Source: Methanothrix harundinacea (GTDB lineage: Archaea; Halobacteriota; Methanosarcinia; Methanotrichales; Methanotrichaceae). Taken from it: a stretch of DNA of 36,513 nt. This document shows positions 23,675-30,830 of this stretch, one piece after another. The stretch spans positions 1 through 36,513 of the forward strand of contig DAQG01000072.1 of assembly GCA_002502785.1 (NCBI GenBank), given 5' to 3'. The first letter of the stretch is position 1. The number at the start of each line of letters is the position of its first letter. The position numbers were made by a program, and so were the translations under genes. The notes beneath the pieces were generated by a model that did not search any database, had not been told where the DNA came from, and worked only from the letters and a program-made list of their open reading frames with translations.

Positions 23675-24364
23675 CTACCTCATCCTTTCCAGCGGCACGC
23701 TCCCTTCGTGGATCGCCGTGGCGACCAAGGCGCCAGCCAGGCCCAGCTCCTCCAGCCGGTCGAGGTCGCAGGCGTCTTTTACGCCGCCTCCGAGGAGGAC
23801 GGGATGATCGCTCAGATCCGCAGCGGCCCGAAGGAAGCTCTCATCGAGGCCCGACGACGTTCCAACTCTGTCCAGCGACAAAAGAATGATCTCTTTGATG
23901 GGAAGCGGGTTAAGCTTACGGATAAGATCGAGAGGCCGAATCTTGAGAGAGGGGTCGCGGGTCAAGACCTCTCCTCCGAAGAGATCTATGCTGACCGTGA
24001 CCTTTCTTCTGGAGGACGCCCGCTCGATGAGGTCGAATGATCCGGTCTCGGTTCCCAGGACCGGGGTGCACGCGGGCGAGAGGAGGTCCAGCTCTTCGAC
24101 TGACGAGATCCCGATGTCGGCCATGGTCTCGGCCTTCTCCGAGATTGCGCCGATCAGCGCCAAGTTGTCGCCAGAGCCCGTGATCCTGTCCAGGTCCGCC
24201 ACGTATACTTCCCGGAGCACCAGCTCATCTAGGATCGAGAGGGGGTCGGAGGTCTTGACCACCTTGCTCTTCATCCCGATCGGCTGATATTTCTCTCGCT
24301 CGCCCCTGACTGCGTGGACCGCCGAACCATTAAATAGGTCGAGAACAAAGACGCAGCGCGTCAT
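23675..24364 (-). CDS. HisA-like TIM-barrel protein
   Basis: A 229-residue (beta-alpha)8 barrel protein related to HisA/HisF. It starts MTRCVFVLDLFNGSAVHAVR, where the Asp at position 9 and the AVHAVRGER stretch correspond to the HisA D-x-x-x-G-x-x-V-x-L-x-x-G region. A second half-barrel phosphate loop appears in VSIDLFGGEVL, and LLGGGVKD and GALVATAIHEG form the C-terminal phosphate site. It belongs to the archaeal HisA-related group rather than true HisA, because no other his gene is near. It is divergent from mfnB with only 27 bp between the start codons, which suggests a link to methanofuran or another C1 cofactor. The reaction is unknown to me. The ATG at 24364 is preferred over a longer frame that overlaps mfnB. 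Confidence 0.8.
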   Translation of the reverse strand: MTRCVFVLDLFNGSAVHAVRGEREKYQPIGMKSKVVKTSDPLSILDELVLREVYVADLDRITGSGDNLALIGAISEKAETMADIGISSVEELDLLSPACTPVLGTETGSFDLIERASSRRKVTVSIDLFGGEVLTRDPSLKIRPLDLIRKLNPLPIKEIILLSLDRVGTSSGLDESFLRAAADLSDHPVLLGGGVKDACDLDRLEELGLAGALVATAIHEGSVPLERMR

Positions 24365-24391
24365 GATTTTACAAAACGAGGATGGGACGAT

Positions 24392-25093
24392 ATGAGGTTG
24401 TTGGTCAGTCCGATAAATATCGAAGAGGCCGAGGCGGCGATGGCAGGAGGCGCGGACATCCTGGACGTTAAAAATCCCAGGGAGGGATCTCTCGGAGCGA
24501 ACTTCCCGTGGGTCATAAGGTCTGTTGCGGAGGTTGCGGCCGGAAAATTGCCCGTCAGCGCCACCATCGGAGACTTCGACTACAAGCCTGGAACCGCCAG
24601 CCTCGCGGCCCTGGGTGCTGCCTTCTCCGGGGCCGATTACATCAAGGTGGGTCTCCTCAAGATCAAAAACCAGGACCAGGCCGGGGAGATGCTCGGCCCC
24701 ATAGTCAAGTCTGTCAAGGAGTTCGACGACGGCAAGAAGCTGGTAGCTGCGGCCTACTCCGACTACTCCCGAGTCGGGTCGATCGCTCCCATGGACCTGC
24801 CCGAGGTCGCCAGTGATTGCGGAGCAGACGTCGTGATGGTGGACACCGCCATTAAGGACGGCAAAACGACCTTCGAGTTCATGAGCGAGAACGAGATCGG
24901 CGAGTTCATCTCGGCAGGTCACGACCGGGGGATGGAGGTGGCCATCGCGGGCACCATAAAGTTCGGGGACCTGGAACTTTTAAGAAGGGTCGGTCCGGAC
25001 ATAATCGGGGTCCGAGGAGCAGTCTGCGGAGGCGACAGGAGCGGCCAGATAAAGGAGGAGCTGGTCAGACGGATGAAGGCCGACCTCTCCTGA
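24392..25093 (+). CDS. mfnB: 4-HFC-P synthase MfnB (methanofuran biosynthesis)
   Basis: A 233-residue TIM-barrel enzyme that condenses two glyceraldehyde-3-phosphate molecules to (5-formylfuran-3-yl)methyl phosphate, the furan precursor of methanofuran. The start MRLLVSPINIEEAEAAMAGG and ADILDVKNPREGSLGANFPW are characteristic. Lys27, Asp151 and Lys155 fall exactly at the numbers known for the active-site residues of Methanocaldococcus jannaschii MfnB (the Schiff-base lysine is Lys27). GTIKFGDLELLRRVGPDIIG and VRGAVCGGDR form the C-terminal phosphate-binding part. The gene ends 8 bp before the end of the convergent serA. No other methanofuran gene is in the window. Confidence 0.95.
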   Translation: MRLLVSPINIEEAEAAMAGGADILDVKNPREGSLGANFPWVIRSVAEVAAGKLPVSATIGDFDYKPGTASLAALGAAFSGADYIKVGLLKIKNQDQAGEMLGPIVKSVKEFDDGKKLVAAAYSDYSRVGSIAPMDLPEVASDCGADVVMVDTAIKDGKTTFEFMSENEIGEFISAGHDRGMEVAIAGTIKFGDLELLRRVGPDIIGVRGAVCGGDRSGQIKEELVRRMKADLS

Positions 25094-25101
25094 AACTCAT
25101 T

Positions 25102-26673
25102 TTATAGCTTTATCAGCTTGGCCCTGCTGACTCCCGGAACCGTTGTCAGCTTCTTGAGTGTCTCATCGGAGACGGGGTGGTCGACGTTCAGCACCATGAT
25201 CTGTTCCCCGCCAGAAGGCTTTCGACCGACATGCATTCCACCGATGTTGATCTGGTCTTCGCCCAGAGCGACGCAGCAGGGTCCGATGATGTTGGGCCGA
25301 TCCTCGTGGGTTGCCATGATCATGTACCCCTCGGTAGGAACGTATACCCGATATTCGTTGATCTGGACGATCCTTCCCTCATTCTTGCCGTAGACGGTGC
25401 CGTAGACAGATACCGATCCCTTAGATCCTTGGAGGGTCAGGGTGACGAGGTTGCTGTACCCGTTGGTGGACTCGGTCTTGCTCTCGGTTAGAGCGATCCC
25501 GCAATCCCTCAGCTTCACCAGGGAGTTGACGAAGTTGACACTGTGGCCGATCGCCTCCAAAAAGCCCTTTACCGCCGAGATGGTGACGGGCTTTGTGTCC
25601 TTCTCAGAGACTGTGCCGCCGTAGACGATTTCAAGCTTGTCGTACCCATCCTCGCCGAGCTGGGCTGCCAGGCGCCCCATCTTCTCCACCAGGTCCATGT
25701 AGGGGCTCATCACCGCCATCGTCTCGGCGGATATGGCGGGCATGTTCAGGGCGTTGGGTGGAAGCTCTCCTCTCGCCACAGCCAGGATCTGGTCTGCCAC
25801 CGCCACCGCCACGTTCACCTGGGCCTCGGCGGTGGAGGCTCCGAGGTGAGGCGTTACGATTATGCCGTTCTGCTCGATCAGGGGGTTGTCGGTGGGCGGC
25901 TCTTTGGTGAAGACGTCGACGGCAGCTCCCGCAACCCTTCCCTCGGCCACGGCCTTGGCGAGGACCTCTTCGTTGATGATCCCGCCGCGAGCGCAGTTGA
26001 TCAGCCGAACGCCCGGCTTCATGATCTTGATCTGGCCCTCATCGATGAGGTTTCGGGTCTCTTTCGTCAGAGGTGTATGGACTGTGATGAAGTCGCTCTC
26101 TCTGAATATCTCGTCGAGGGATGCGAGCTTGATCCCAAGGTCTGCGGCCCTTTCCTCGGTCACGAAGGGGTCGTAGGCGAGGATGTGCATCCCAAAGGAC
26201 TTCATCCTGGATGCGATCTCGGCCCCGATCCTGCCCAAGCCCACTATGCCGAGAGTCTTGTTGTAGACCTCGACCCCGGTGTATTTCTTTCGGTTCCACT
26301 CTCCGGACTTGAGGGAGTTGTTTGCCTGGGGGATGTTTCTTGCAAGAGAGAGCATCATGGCGATGGTGTGCTCTGCCGCAGAGATGGTGTTTCCGCCGGG
26401 GGTGTTGACGACGATTATGCCTTTCTTGGTGGCGGCATCTATGTCGATGTTGTCGACGCCAACGCCCGCTCTCCCTACGACCTTCAGCTTATCGGCAGCG
26501 GCGATAACCTCGGCCGTCACCTTGGTCCCGCTCCTGATGGCCAGGGCGTCGTAATCTTTGATCTTCTCGATGAGCTCTTCAGGGGAGAGGTTGGTCATCA
26601 CGTCAACCTCGGCCTCTGTCTCCAGCTTTCGTACGCCCTCCTCAGATAGAGGGTCGCTGACAAGGACTTTCAT
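25102..26673 (-). CDS. serA: D-3-phosphoglycerate dehydrogenase SerA
   Basis: A 523-residue long-form phosphoglycerate dehydrogenase, first enzyme of serine synthesis. The N-terminal substrate domain starts MKVLVSDPLSEEGVRKLE. The NAD-binding Rossmann loop is GIVGLGRIGAEIASRMKSFG (about residues 145-164). INCARGGIINEEVL and the catalytic TPHLGASTAEAQ (His) follow. After the catalytic core comes the intervening domain (about 320-450), and then a C-terminal ACT domain (ATHEDRPNIIGPCCVALGE) that may bind serine for feedback control. The ATG at 26673 has GGAGGAGA upstream and matches the family start; an ATG at 26763 would add 30 unrelated residues. Confidence 0.95.
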   Translation of the reverse strand: MKVLVSDPLSEEGVRKLETEAEVDVMTNLSPEELIEKIKDYDALAIRSGTKVTAEVIAAADKLKVVGRAGVGVDNIDIDAATKKGIIVVNTPGGNTISAAEHTIAMMLSLARNIPQANNSLKSGEWNRKKYTGVEVYNKTLGIVGLGRIGAEIASRMKSFGMHILAYDPFVTEERAADLGIKLASLDEIFRESDFITVHTPLTKETRNLIDEGQIKIMKPGVRLINCARGGIINEEVLAKAVAEGRVAGAAVDVFTKEPPTDNPLIEQNGIIVTPHLGASTAEAQVNVAVAVADQILAVARGELPPNALNMPAISAETMAVMSPYMDLVEKMGRLAAQLGEDGYDKLEIVYGGTVSEKDTKPVTISAVKGFLEAIGHSVNFVNSLVKLRDCGIALTESKTESTNGYSNLVTLTLQGSKGSVSVYGTVYGKNEGRIVQINEYRVYVPTEGYMIMATHEDRPNIIGPCCVALGEDQINIGGMHVGRKPSGGEQIMVLNVDHPVSDETLKKLTTVPGVSRAKLIKL

Positions 26674-26868
26674 GACATTCTCCTCCATTGACGTGCAGAG
26701 ATGTACAGGCATTTTACCTTTTCGCAGATGCTGCTGAATCCGAGAGAAGGGATACCATATCAAAGAACGAATGTGGTTGTTATTTGATGGATTTGGCCGC
26801 TGGGGTTGTTGGCAGCATTCTAAAAAGAGGAATTATTTGTGACCAATTCCTGCAGAGGAATCGATCCG

Positions 26869-27294
26869 TCATTTTGATCCCCTAGAATCATTTTGGTCAC
26901 CAGAAGAGCTGATCGAGCTGAGAACGTATTCTCCGGCTCGAATAAACTCGTTCAAGCGATCTTCGACGATCTCTTCACCAACCACCGTGATTGAATATAT
27001 TTTCGACCTCATATTGCCCCGATCAAATTCTGCTTGGAGTATACCCTGATCCTTTAGTGAATATAACAGTGGATAGACAGTCCCTTGGCTCAAAAATATA
27101 TCATATTTTTCGAAGATTAATTTAATTATATCGTAGCCGCACATGGGGTTATTTTTCAAAATACATAGAATAACGATCTCCAAGTTCGTCTTTATTATTC
27201 TTTCAATATAGTAGTCAAAATACATATTCTGCTTTGCTGTTAGCTCAAGTTCGTTGGCCTTACCAACGTCTCCAGAGACTGTCATTTTAACCAC
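26869..27294 (-). CDS. PadR-family transcriptional regulator
   Basis: A 141-residue (from GTG 27294) or 138-residue (from ATG 27285) regulator. Residues about 37-110 are the PadR winged helix: NLEIVILCILKNNPMCGYDI, then ISTF-like LIFEKYDIFLSQGTVYPLLY as recognition region, SLKDQGILQAEF, and the wing RSKIYSIT. The C-terminal helix is short, as in small PadR proteins. An N-terminal extension of about 35 residues is unusual. The gene faces away from the gas vesicle cluster across a 0.74-kb gap. It is the closest regulator and so the best candidate for controlling gvpA in place of haloarchaeal GvpE; this is inference. Confidence 0.85.
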   Translation of the reverse strand: MVKMTVSGDVGKANELELTAKQNMYFDYYIERIIKTNLEIVILCILKNNPMCGYDIIKLIFEKYDIFLSQGTVYPLLYSLKDQGILQAEFDRGNMRSKIYSITVVGEEIVEDRLNEFIRAGEYVLSSISSSGDQNDSRGSK

Positions 27295-28038
27295 TTAAAC
27301 TACAAACGTACTTGTATTTAAATCTTATTTATATGTAGTGTAGGTTTATAGATTAAAATTTCGCAATGAAATCAAAATAAATACGAATGATATAGTCAAA
27401 TAGTGCTGTTGCTCTATTGCGTAGATAGTCCGCAAATAGCATTATTCTTAAACCGATCGTATGTTCCCCCCATTCCTTACAACTCGAATTGTCCTTGGCC
27501 GGATTAACTGTTTAAATCGGTTTCCAGCCCGACCCAATCGCAACAAGCTGCGGTGTGTTCAAACTTTAATCAACACCAATTAAATCCTCCATCTCAATCC
27601 ATACAAGTAAAACAGGTAATTTACTTATCCTTGCAAGCGATCTGTTTAGTAGATGAACCAATAACAACTACCAAACAGATTTATAACATATTTATCAATA
27701 AAATATTTATTTGGTTCAAAATTCAACTTGTTTCGAACTCAGAAACAGATTTGGAAACAACCTATGACACAACCTTTGAAAGATAAAAAGCTATAAACTT
27801 TGAGACGTATTTCAAGTGTCCGGACGTCAGATACGGAGCAATCACCCGCATCATAATCGATGCTTAGGCAAAGTGTTGCGCTATCCTCCGCGTATGCAGT
27901 CCATGGGCGAGGCGGGTCTGGTGGCTTGGCTCTCTTGAGGTCTTGAGTGCCCACAATATCATCTGCCCGTCTTCCCTACCCTACGGCACAATTATCTTCC
28001 TCAGATATACGGGGAAGATTATGGCGAGGTGACGAAAA
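27295..28038. promoter_or_regulatory. AT-rich regulatory gap between padR and gvpA
   Basis: A 744-bp gap without a convincing gene. The first 500 bp is AT-rich. It holds an inverted repeat TACAA-acgtac-TTGTA (27301-27316) just upstream of padR and a 7-bp inverted repeat AAGTAAA-8 nt-TTTACTT (27605-27626). The 9-mer ATACAAGTA occurs in both regions (27601-27609; reverse strand at 27309-27317). A TATA-like CTATAAAC lies at 27791-27798 and a second, TTTATAACA, near 27680. The final 200 bp is GC-rich like a transcribed leader, includes the 8-bp palindrome GTCCGGAC (about 27819), and ends in a hairpin at 27994-28019. The true gvpA start of transcription is not clear from sequence. Confidence 0.5.
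27994..28019 (+). promoter_or_regulatory. Hairpin in the gvpA1 leader
   Basis: ATCTTCC (27994-28000) pairs with GGAAGAT (28013-28019) around a 12-nt loop, ending 7 nt before the GAGGTGA Shine-Dalgarno site of gvpA1. If the leader is transcribed, this could stabilise the 5' end or affect ribosome access. Confidence 0.35.
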
Positions 28039-28269
28039 ATGGCATCACAGAATCCAGACGTATCCAGCCTGGCAGAAGTTCTTGACAGGATACTGGACAA
28101 GGGCGTAGTCGTCGACGCATGGGCGAGAGTTTCTCTCGTAGGCATCGAGATCTTGACCGTCGAGGCGAGAGTCGTCGTCGCTTCAGTGGACACATACCTC
28201 CACTACGCAGAAGAGATGGCCAAGATAGAGCAGGCTTCGATAGGTGTAGCCCCGCAGATACCGGCATAA
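28039..28269 (+). CDS. gvpA: Gas vesicle shell protein GvpA, copy 1
   Basis: A 76-residue GvpA, the small hydrophobic protein that polymerises into the gas vesicle ribs. The sequence SSLAEVLDRILDKGVVVDAW, ARVSLVGIEILTVEARVVVA and SVDTYLHYAEEM is the highly conserved family core; helix 1, beta-hairpin and helix 2 can all be placed. The tail reads IEQASIGVAPQIPA. GAGGTGA lies about 8 nt before the ATG. It is the first of three tandem copies with an exact 249-bp period. Compared with copies 2 and 3 it differs only near the C-terminus (APQI rather than APEM) and at silent sites. Confidence 0.98.
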   Translation: MASQNPDVSSLAEVLDRILDKGVVVDAWARVSLVGIEILTVEARVVVASVDTYLHYAEEMAKIEQASIGVAPQIPA

Positions 28270-28287
28270 AGCAAGAGGTGACCGAGA

Positions 28288-28518
28288 ATGGCATCACAGA
28301 ACCCGGACGTATCCAGCCTGGCAGAGGTCCTTGACAGGATATTGGACAAGGGCGTAGTCGTCGACGCGTGGGCGAGAGTTTCTCTGGTAGGCATCGAGAT
28401 CTTGACCGTCGAGGCGAGAGTCGTCGTCGCTTCAGTGGACACATACCTCCACTACGCAGAAGAGATGGCCAAGATAGAACAGGCTTCCATAGATGTAGCA
28501 CCGGAAATGCCGGCATAA
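28288..28518 (+). CDS. gvpA: Gas vesicle shell protein GvpA, copy 2
   Basis: A 76-residue GvpA nearly identical to copy 1; the C-terminal end is SIDVAPEMPA, so Asp replaces Gly and APEM replaces APQI. It follows copy 1 after 18 bp that include the repeated GAGGTGA ribosome site. The spacer is duplicated with the gene, which shows the unit of duplication was gene plus ribosome site. Co-transcription with copies 1 and 3 is expected, giving high shell-protein yield. Confidence 0.98.
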   Translation: MASQNPDVSSLAEVLDRILDKGVVVDAWARVSLVGIEILTVEARVVVASVDTYLHYAEEMAKIEQASIDVAPEMPA

Positions 28519-28536
28519 GGCAAGAGGTGACCGAGA

Positions 28537-28767
28537 ATGGCATCACAGAACCCGGACGTATCCAGCCTGGCAGAAGTTCTTGACAGGATACTGGACAAGG
28601 GCGTAGTCGTCGACGCGTGGGCGAGAATTTCTCTCGTAGGCATCGAGATCTTGACCGTCGAGGCGAGAGTCGTCGTCGCTTCAGTGGACACGTACCTCCA
28701 CTACGCAGAAGAGATGGCCAAGATAGAACAGGCTTCCATAGGTGTAGCACCGGAAATGCCGGCATAG
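28537..28767 (+). CDS. gvpA: Gas vesicle shell protein GvpA, copy 3
   Basis: A 76-residue GvpA. It differs from copy 2 by one conservative change in the core (WARISLVG rather than WARVSLVG) and by Gly rather than Asp near the end (SIGVAPEMPA). It is followed after 44 bp by the repeat-rich GvpC-like gene. The antisense frames that are open through all three copies reflect codon bias and are not genes. Confidence 0.98.
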   Translation: MASQNPDVSSLAEVLDRILDKGVVVDAWARISLVGIEILTVEARVVVASVDTYLHYAEEMAKIEQASIGVAPEMPA

Positions 28768-28811
28768 TTCAGCTTTCAGCCGCCCCCTACTATTTTATTT
28801 TTGGAGGAATT

Positions 28812-29684
28812 ATGGAAGAATTCCCGGATGAGCTTATAGCGAAGTACACCCGCAAAGAGCTCGAAGCGATGGCGATCGACCTTGAGATAAATACTGTGGG
28901 TCTGTCGACTAAAGCGCAGCTTGCCGAGGCTATATTCGAAGCTAAAAGGAAGATGGAAGAGATAGCTTTAGAGGCAGAGCCAGCTGAGAAAGCTGTCGAG
29001 GTAGGTTCAACGGAGAAAGCTGCAGAGGCAGAGCCTGCAGAGAAAGCTGCAGAGGTAGGTTCAGCAGAGAAAGCTGCAGAGGCGGTTCCAGCGGAGAAGG
29101 TGACAAAGGTGAAGCTGCAGATCGGCGGCAAAGGTGTTTTGGCAAAGAAGGCCTCCATAGACGAGGAATCTCGATCCATGCACGATAAGGCCCTGGCGAT
29201 CCAGAAGGCAGGCCAGAATATGCGGCAAGAGGGCGCCAAGCAAATGCGAAAGGCGATAGATGCGCAGGTGAAGGAGAACCAGAGGTCCAGAAAGAACTTC
29301 GACCGTGGTGTCCGGGAGATCCGAACCGAGATCGACAAAGAGTCCCGATCCATGCACAAGAAGGCCTTGGAGATCCAGAAGGCAGGCCAGAATATGCGGC
29401 AAGAGGGCGCCAAGCAAATGCGAAAGGCGATAGATGCGCAGGTGAAGGAGAACCAGAGGTCCAGAAAGAACTTCGACCGTGGAATCCGGGAGATCCGAAC
29501 CGAGATCGACAAAGAGTCCCGGTCCATGCACAAGAAGGCCTTGGAGATCCAGAAGGCAGGCCAGAATATGCGGCAGGATGGCATCAACCGCATGCGGAAA
29601 AACGTCGGAGATTTCAAGGCAGAGATCGACGAATTCGTAAAGGTGGATATGGAGAACTACGTGAAAGATTTCTATTATGGATAA
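28812..29684 (+). CDS. GvpC-like repeat protein between gvpA and gvpN
   Basis: A 290-residue protein from the ATG at 28812 (GGAGG 5 nt upstream). Residues 1-45 resemble a short SAP/Rho-N-like helical domain (YTRKELEAMAIDLEINTVGL). Residues about 54-98 are an Ala/Glu-rich low-complexity region with an 18-residue repeat (for example EAEPAEKAAEVGSAEKAA). Residues about 117-270 consist of a 58-residue charged helical repeat (start DKESRSMHKKALEIQKAG) present 2.7 times. The C-terminus is DEFVKVDMENYVKDFYYG. GvpC of cyanobacteria and haloarchaea is a repeat-built helical protein that coats and stiffens the shell, and its gene lies between gvpA and gvpN in haloarchaea, as here. I see no plain sequence match to known GvpC repeats (33-40 residues), so GvpC analogue is inference from position and architecture. 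Confidence 0.75.
   Translation: MEEFPDELIAKYTRKELEAMAIDLEINTVGLSTKAQLAEAIFEAKRKMEEIALEAEPAEKAVEVGSTEKAAEAEPAEKAAEVGSAEKAAEAVPAEKVTKVKLQIGGKGVLAKKASIDEESRSMHDKALAIQKAGQNMRQEGAKQMRKAIDAQVKENQRSRKNFDRGVREIRTEIDKESRSMHKKALEIQKAGQNMRQEGAKQMRKAIDAQVKENQRSRKNFDRGIREIRTEIDKESRSMHKKALEIQKAGQNMRQDGINRMRKNVGDFKAEIDEFVKVDMENYVKDFYYG
29160..29636 (+). repeat. 174-bp in-gene tandem repeats
   Basis: Units start at 29160, 29334 and 29508, each 174 bp (58 codons); the third is partial and diverges after about 90 bp. Over long stretches units 1 and 2 are identical, including silent sites, so the duplication is recent and copy number may vary among strains. Confidence 0.95.
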
Positions 29685-29707
29685 AAACCATAGTAGAAGA
29701 TTTTTTT
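29670..29707 (+). terminator. Intrinsic terminator after the GvpC-like gene
   Basis: TTCTATTATGG (29670-29680) pairs with CCATAGTAGAA (29688-29698), an 11-bp stem with one G-U pair and a 7-nt loop, followed by GA and seven T. It overlaps the stop codon of the GvpC-like gene and should end most gvpA-transcripts there. Confidence 0.75.
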
Positions 29708-29748
29708 AAAATTCTCCACCATCAATTTTATGACAATGTTGGAGATGG

Positions 29749-29756
29749 TATAAATT
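29749..29756 (+). promoter_or_regulatory. TATA box of the gvpN-gvpM unit
   Basis: TATAAATT lies 62 nt before the gvpN ATG and 42 nt after the T-run of the terminator. It supports a separate promoter for the accessory genes with a leader of about 35 nt. Confidence 0.55.
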
Positions 29757-29810
29757 CGGTACGTATCTACACATCCCAGAACTGTTAGGGGCTCTTCGGT
29801 CCATCAGCCG

Positions 29811-30821
29811 ATGAGCGAAAAAATTCTGGAACAGAGGAGCCGCCGAAGGGACGATCTCGATCTTCACGATCTCCGGCGGGATGTAAAAGTCTCCAGCGCT
29901 TCAAATCTCAGTTATGAAGTTGATCAGGAGCGCAGAAAGGTTGAAGCCGCCTACCTCATACCAGAAGTCGATAATTTTGTGGACGCGTCTGAAATTAAAA
30001 AGATCATGCGCAGAATAAAACTTTGGCTAGAAAGCGGTTATCCTGTTCATCTCGTCGGGCCCACCGGATGCGGCAAGAGCAGCCTTGCGATGTACGTGGC
30101 AAAGAAGATAGGTCGGCCCGTCGTCTGGATCAACGGCGATGAGTCGATAACGACGACTGATTTAGTCGGCGGGTACTCCCAGGTGGAGACGGAGACCTTG
30201 AGAGACAAATACGTTCACAACGTATTCAAAAGCAGGGACATTTTAAAGGCCGATTGGGTTGACAACCCGCTGACGCTTGCGTGCAAATACGGCTATACCC
30301 TCATCTACAACGAGTTTTCTCGAACGAAGCCCGCCGCAAACAACGTGCTGCTCTCCGTCTTCGAGGAGGGAATCCTTGAGCTGCCAACCAAGTTTGGGGA
30401 GGAGCGATACGTCAAGGTCCATCCGGAGTTCAAGGCGATACTGACGAGCAACCCGATCGAGTACGCCGGAGTTTATAGGCCCCAGGACGCCCTCCTCGAC
30501 AGGATGGTCGGCATATATATGGGGTATTACAACTTCGACGTGGAGCTTCAGATCGTCAAAAAGCATACAGGAGCGTCTCTTGAAGACGCGACCAGGATCG
30601 TGTCTATTGTTAGGTCCCTCAGAGAGAAGCTTCCAGATGCCCAAAAGCCGGGAACCAGGGCTTGCATAATGATCGCCCAAGGCCTGAGAAATTTGAACGG
30701 CCACGGCGAGATCCGCCTGGAAGATCTCTGCACAGACGTTTTGGGGACGAAGACCAGCACTCCAGCAGAGCTGGAGAATATGCGAAGGTTAGTTGAAGAG
30801 TCCCTTGCTGAGCTTTCGTAG
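29811..30821 (+). CDS. gvpN: Gas vesicle protein GvpN, MoxR-type AAA+ ATPase
   Basis: A 336-residue AAA+ ATPase of the MoxR group. After a 60-residue N-terminal extension come Walker A HLVGPTGCGKSSLAMYVA (about residues 82-99), GRPVVWINGDESITTTDLVG typical of GvpN, a Walker B-like GYTLIYNEFSRTKP, the sensor ILTSNPIEYAGVYRPQDALL and DRMVGIYMG. GvpN helps gas vesicles enlarge from bicones to full width. It is usually 300-390 residues, so length is normal. No strong Shine-Dalgarno site precedes the ATG; the leader is probably short. First gene of the accessory unit, with the next start immediately after its stop. Confidence 0.96.
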   Translation: MSEKILEQRSRRRDDLDLHDLRRDVKVSSASNLSYEVDQERRKVEAAYLIPEVDNFVDASEIKKIMRRIKLWLESGYPVHLVGPTGCGKSSLAMYVAKKIGRPVVWINGDESITTTDLVGGYSQVETETLRDKYVHNVFKSRDILKADWVDNPLTLACKYGYTLIYNEFSRTKPAANNVLLSVFEEGILELPTKFGEERYVKVHPEFKAILTSNPIEYAGVYRPQDALLDRMVGIYMGYYNFDVELQIVKKHTGASLEDATRIVSIVRSLREKLPDAQKPGTRACIMIAQGLRNLNGHGEIRLEDLCTDVLGTKTSTPAELENMRRLVEESLAELS

Positions 30822-30830
30822 GTGGTAGTT

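Larger units (their letters stand above)
28039..28767 (+). repeat. Three tandem 249-bp gvpA units
   Basis: Starts at 28039, 28288 and 28537 are exactly 249 bp apart. Genes and 18-bp spacers are almost identical (spacers differ by a single base or so), pointing to recent duplication or ongoing gene conversion. Confidence 0.97.

Noticed and set aside
27553..27786. 77-codon frame in the gvpA upstream region
   Set aside because: AT-rich, low-complexity translation, no ribosome site; better explained as regulatory DNA.
28019..28765. 248-codon minus-strand frame through the three gvpA copies
   Set aside because: It is antisense to three clear gvpA genes and repeats with them; openness follows from their codon use.
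28617..28811. Longer start for the GvpC-like gene, inside gvpA copy 3
   Set aside because: The extension reads gvpA in another frame; the ATG at 28812 has a proper ribosome site.
28790..29617. 275-codon minus-strand frame opposite the GvpC-like gene
   Set aside because: The plus strand has the GGAGG site, the repeat organisation and the terminator; the antisense protein has no family features.
28039..29636. CRISPR-like array
   Set aside because: Repeats are 249 and 174 bp, contiguous and coding, with no unique spacers.
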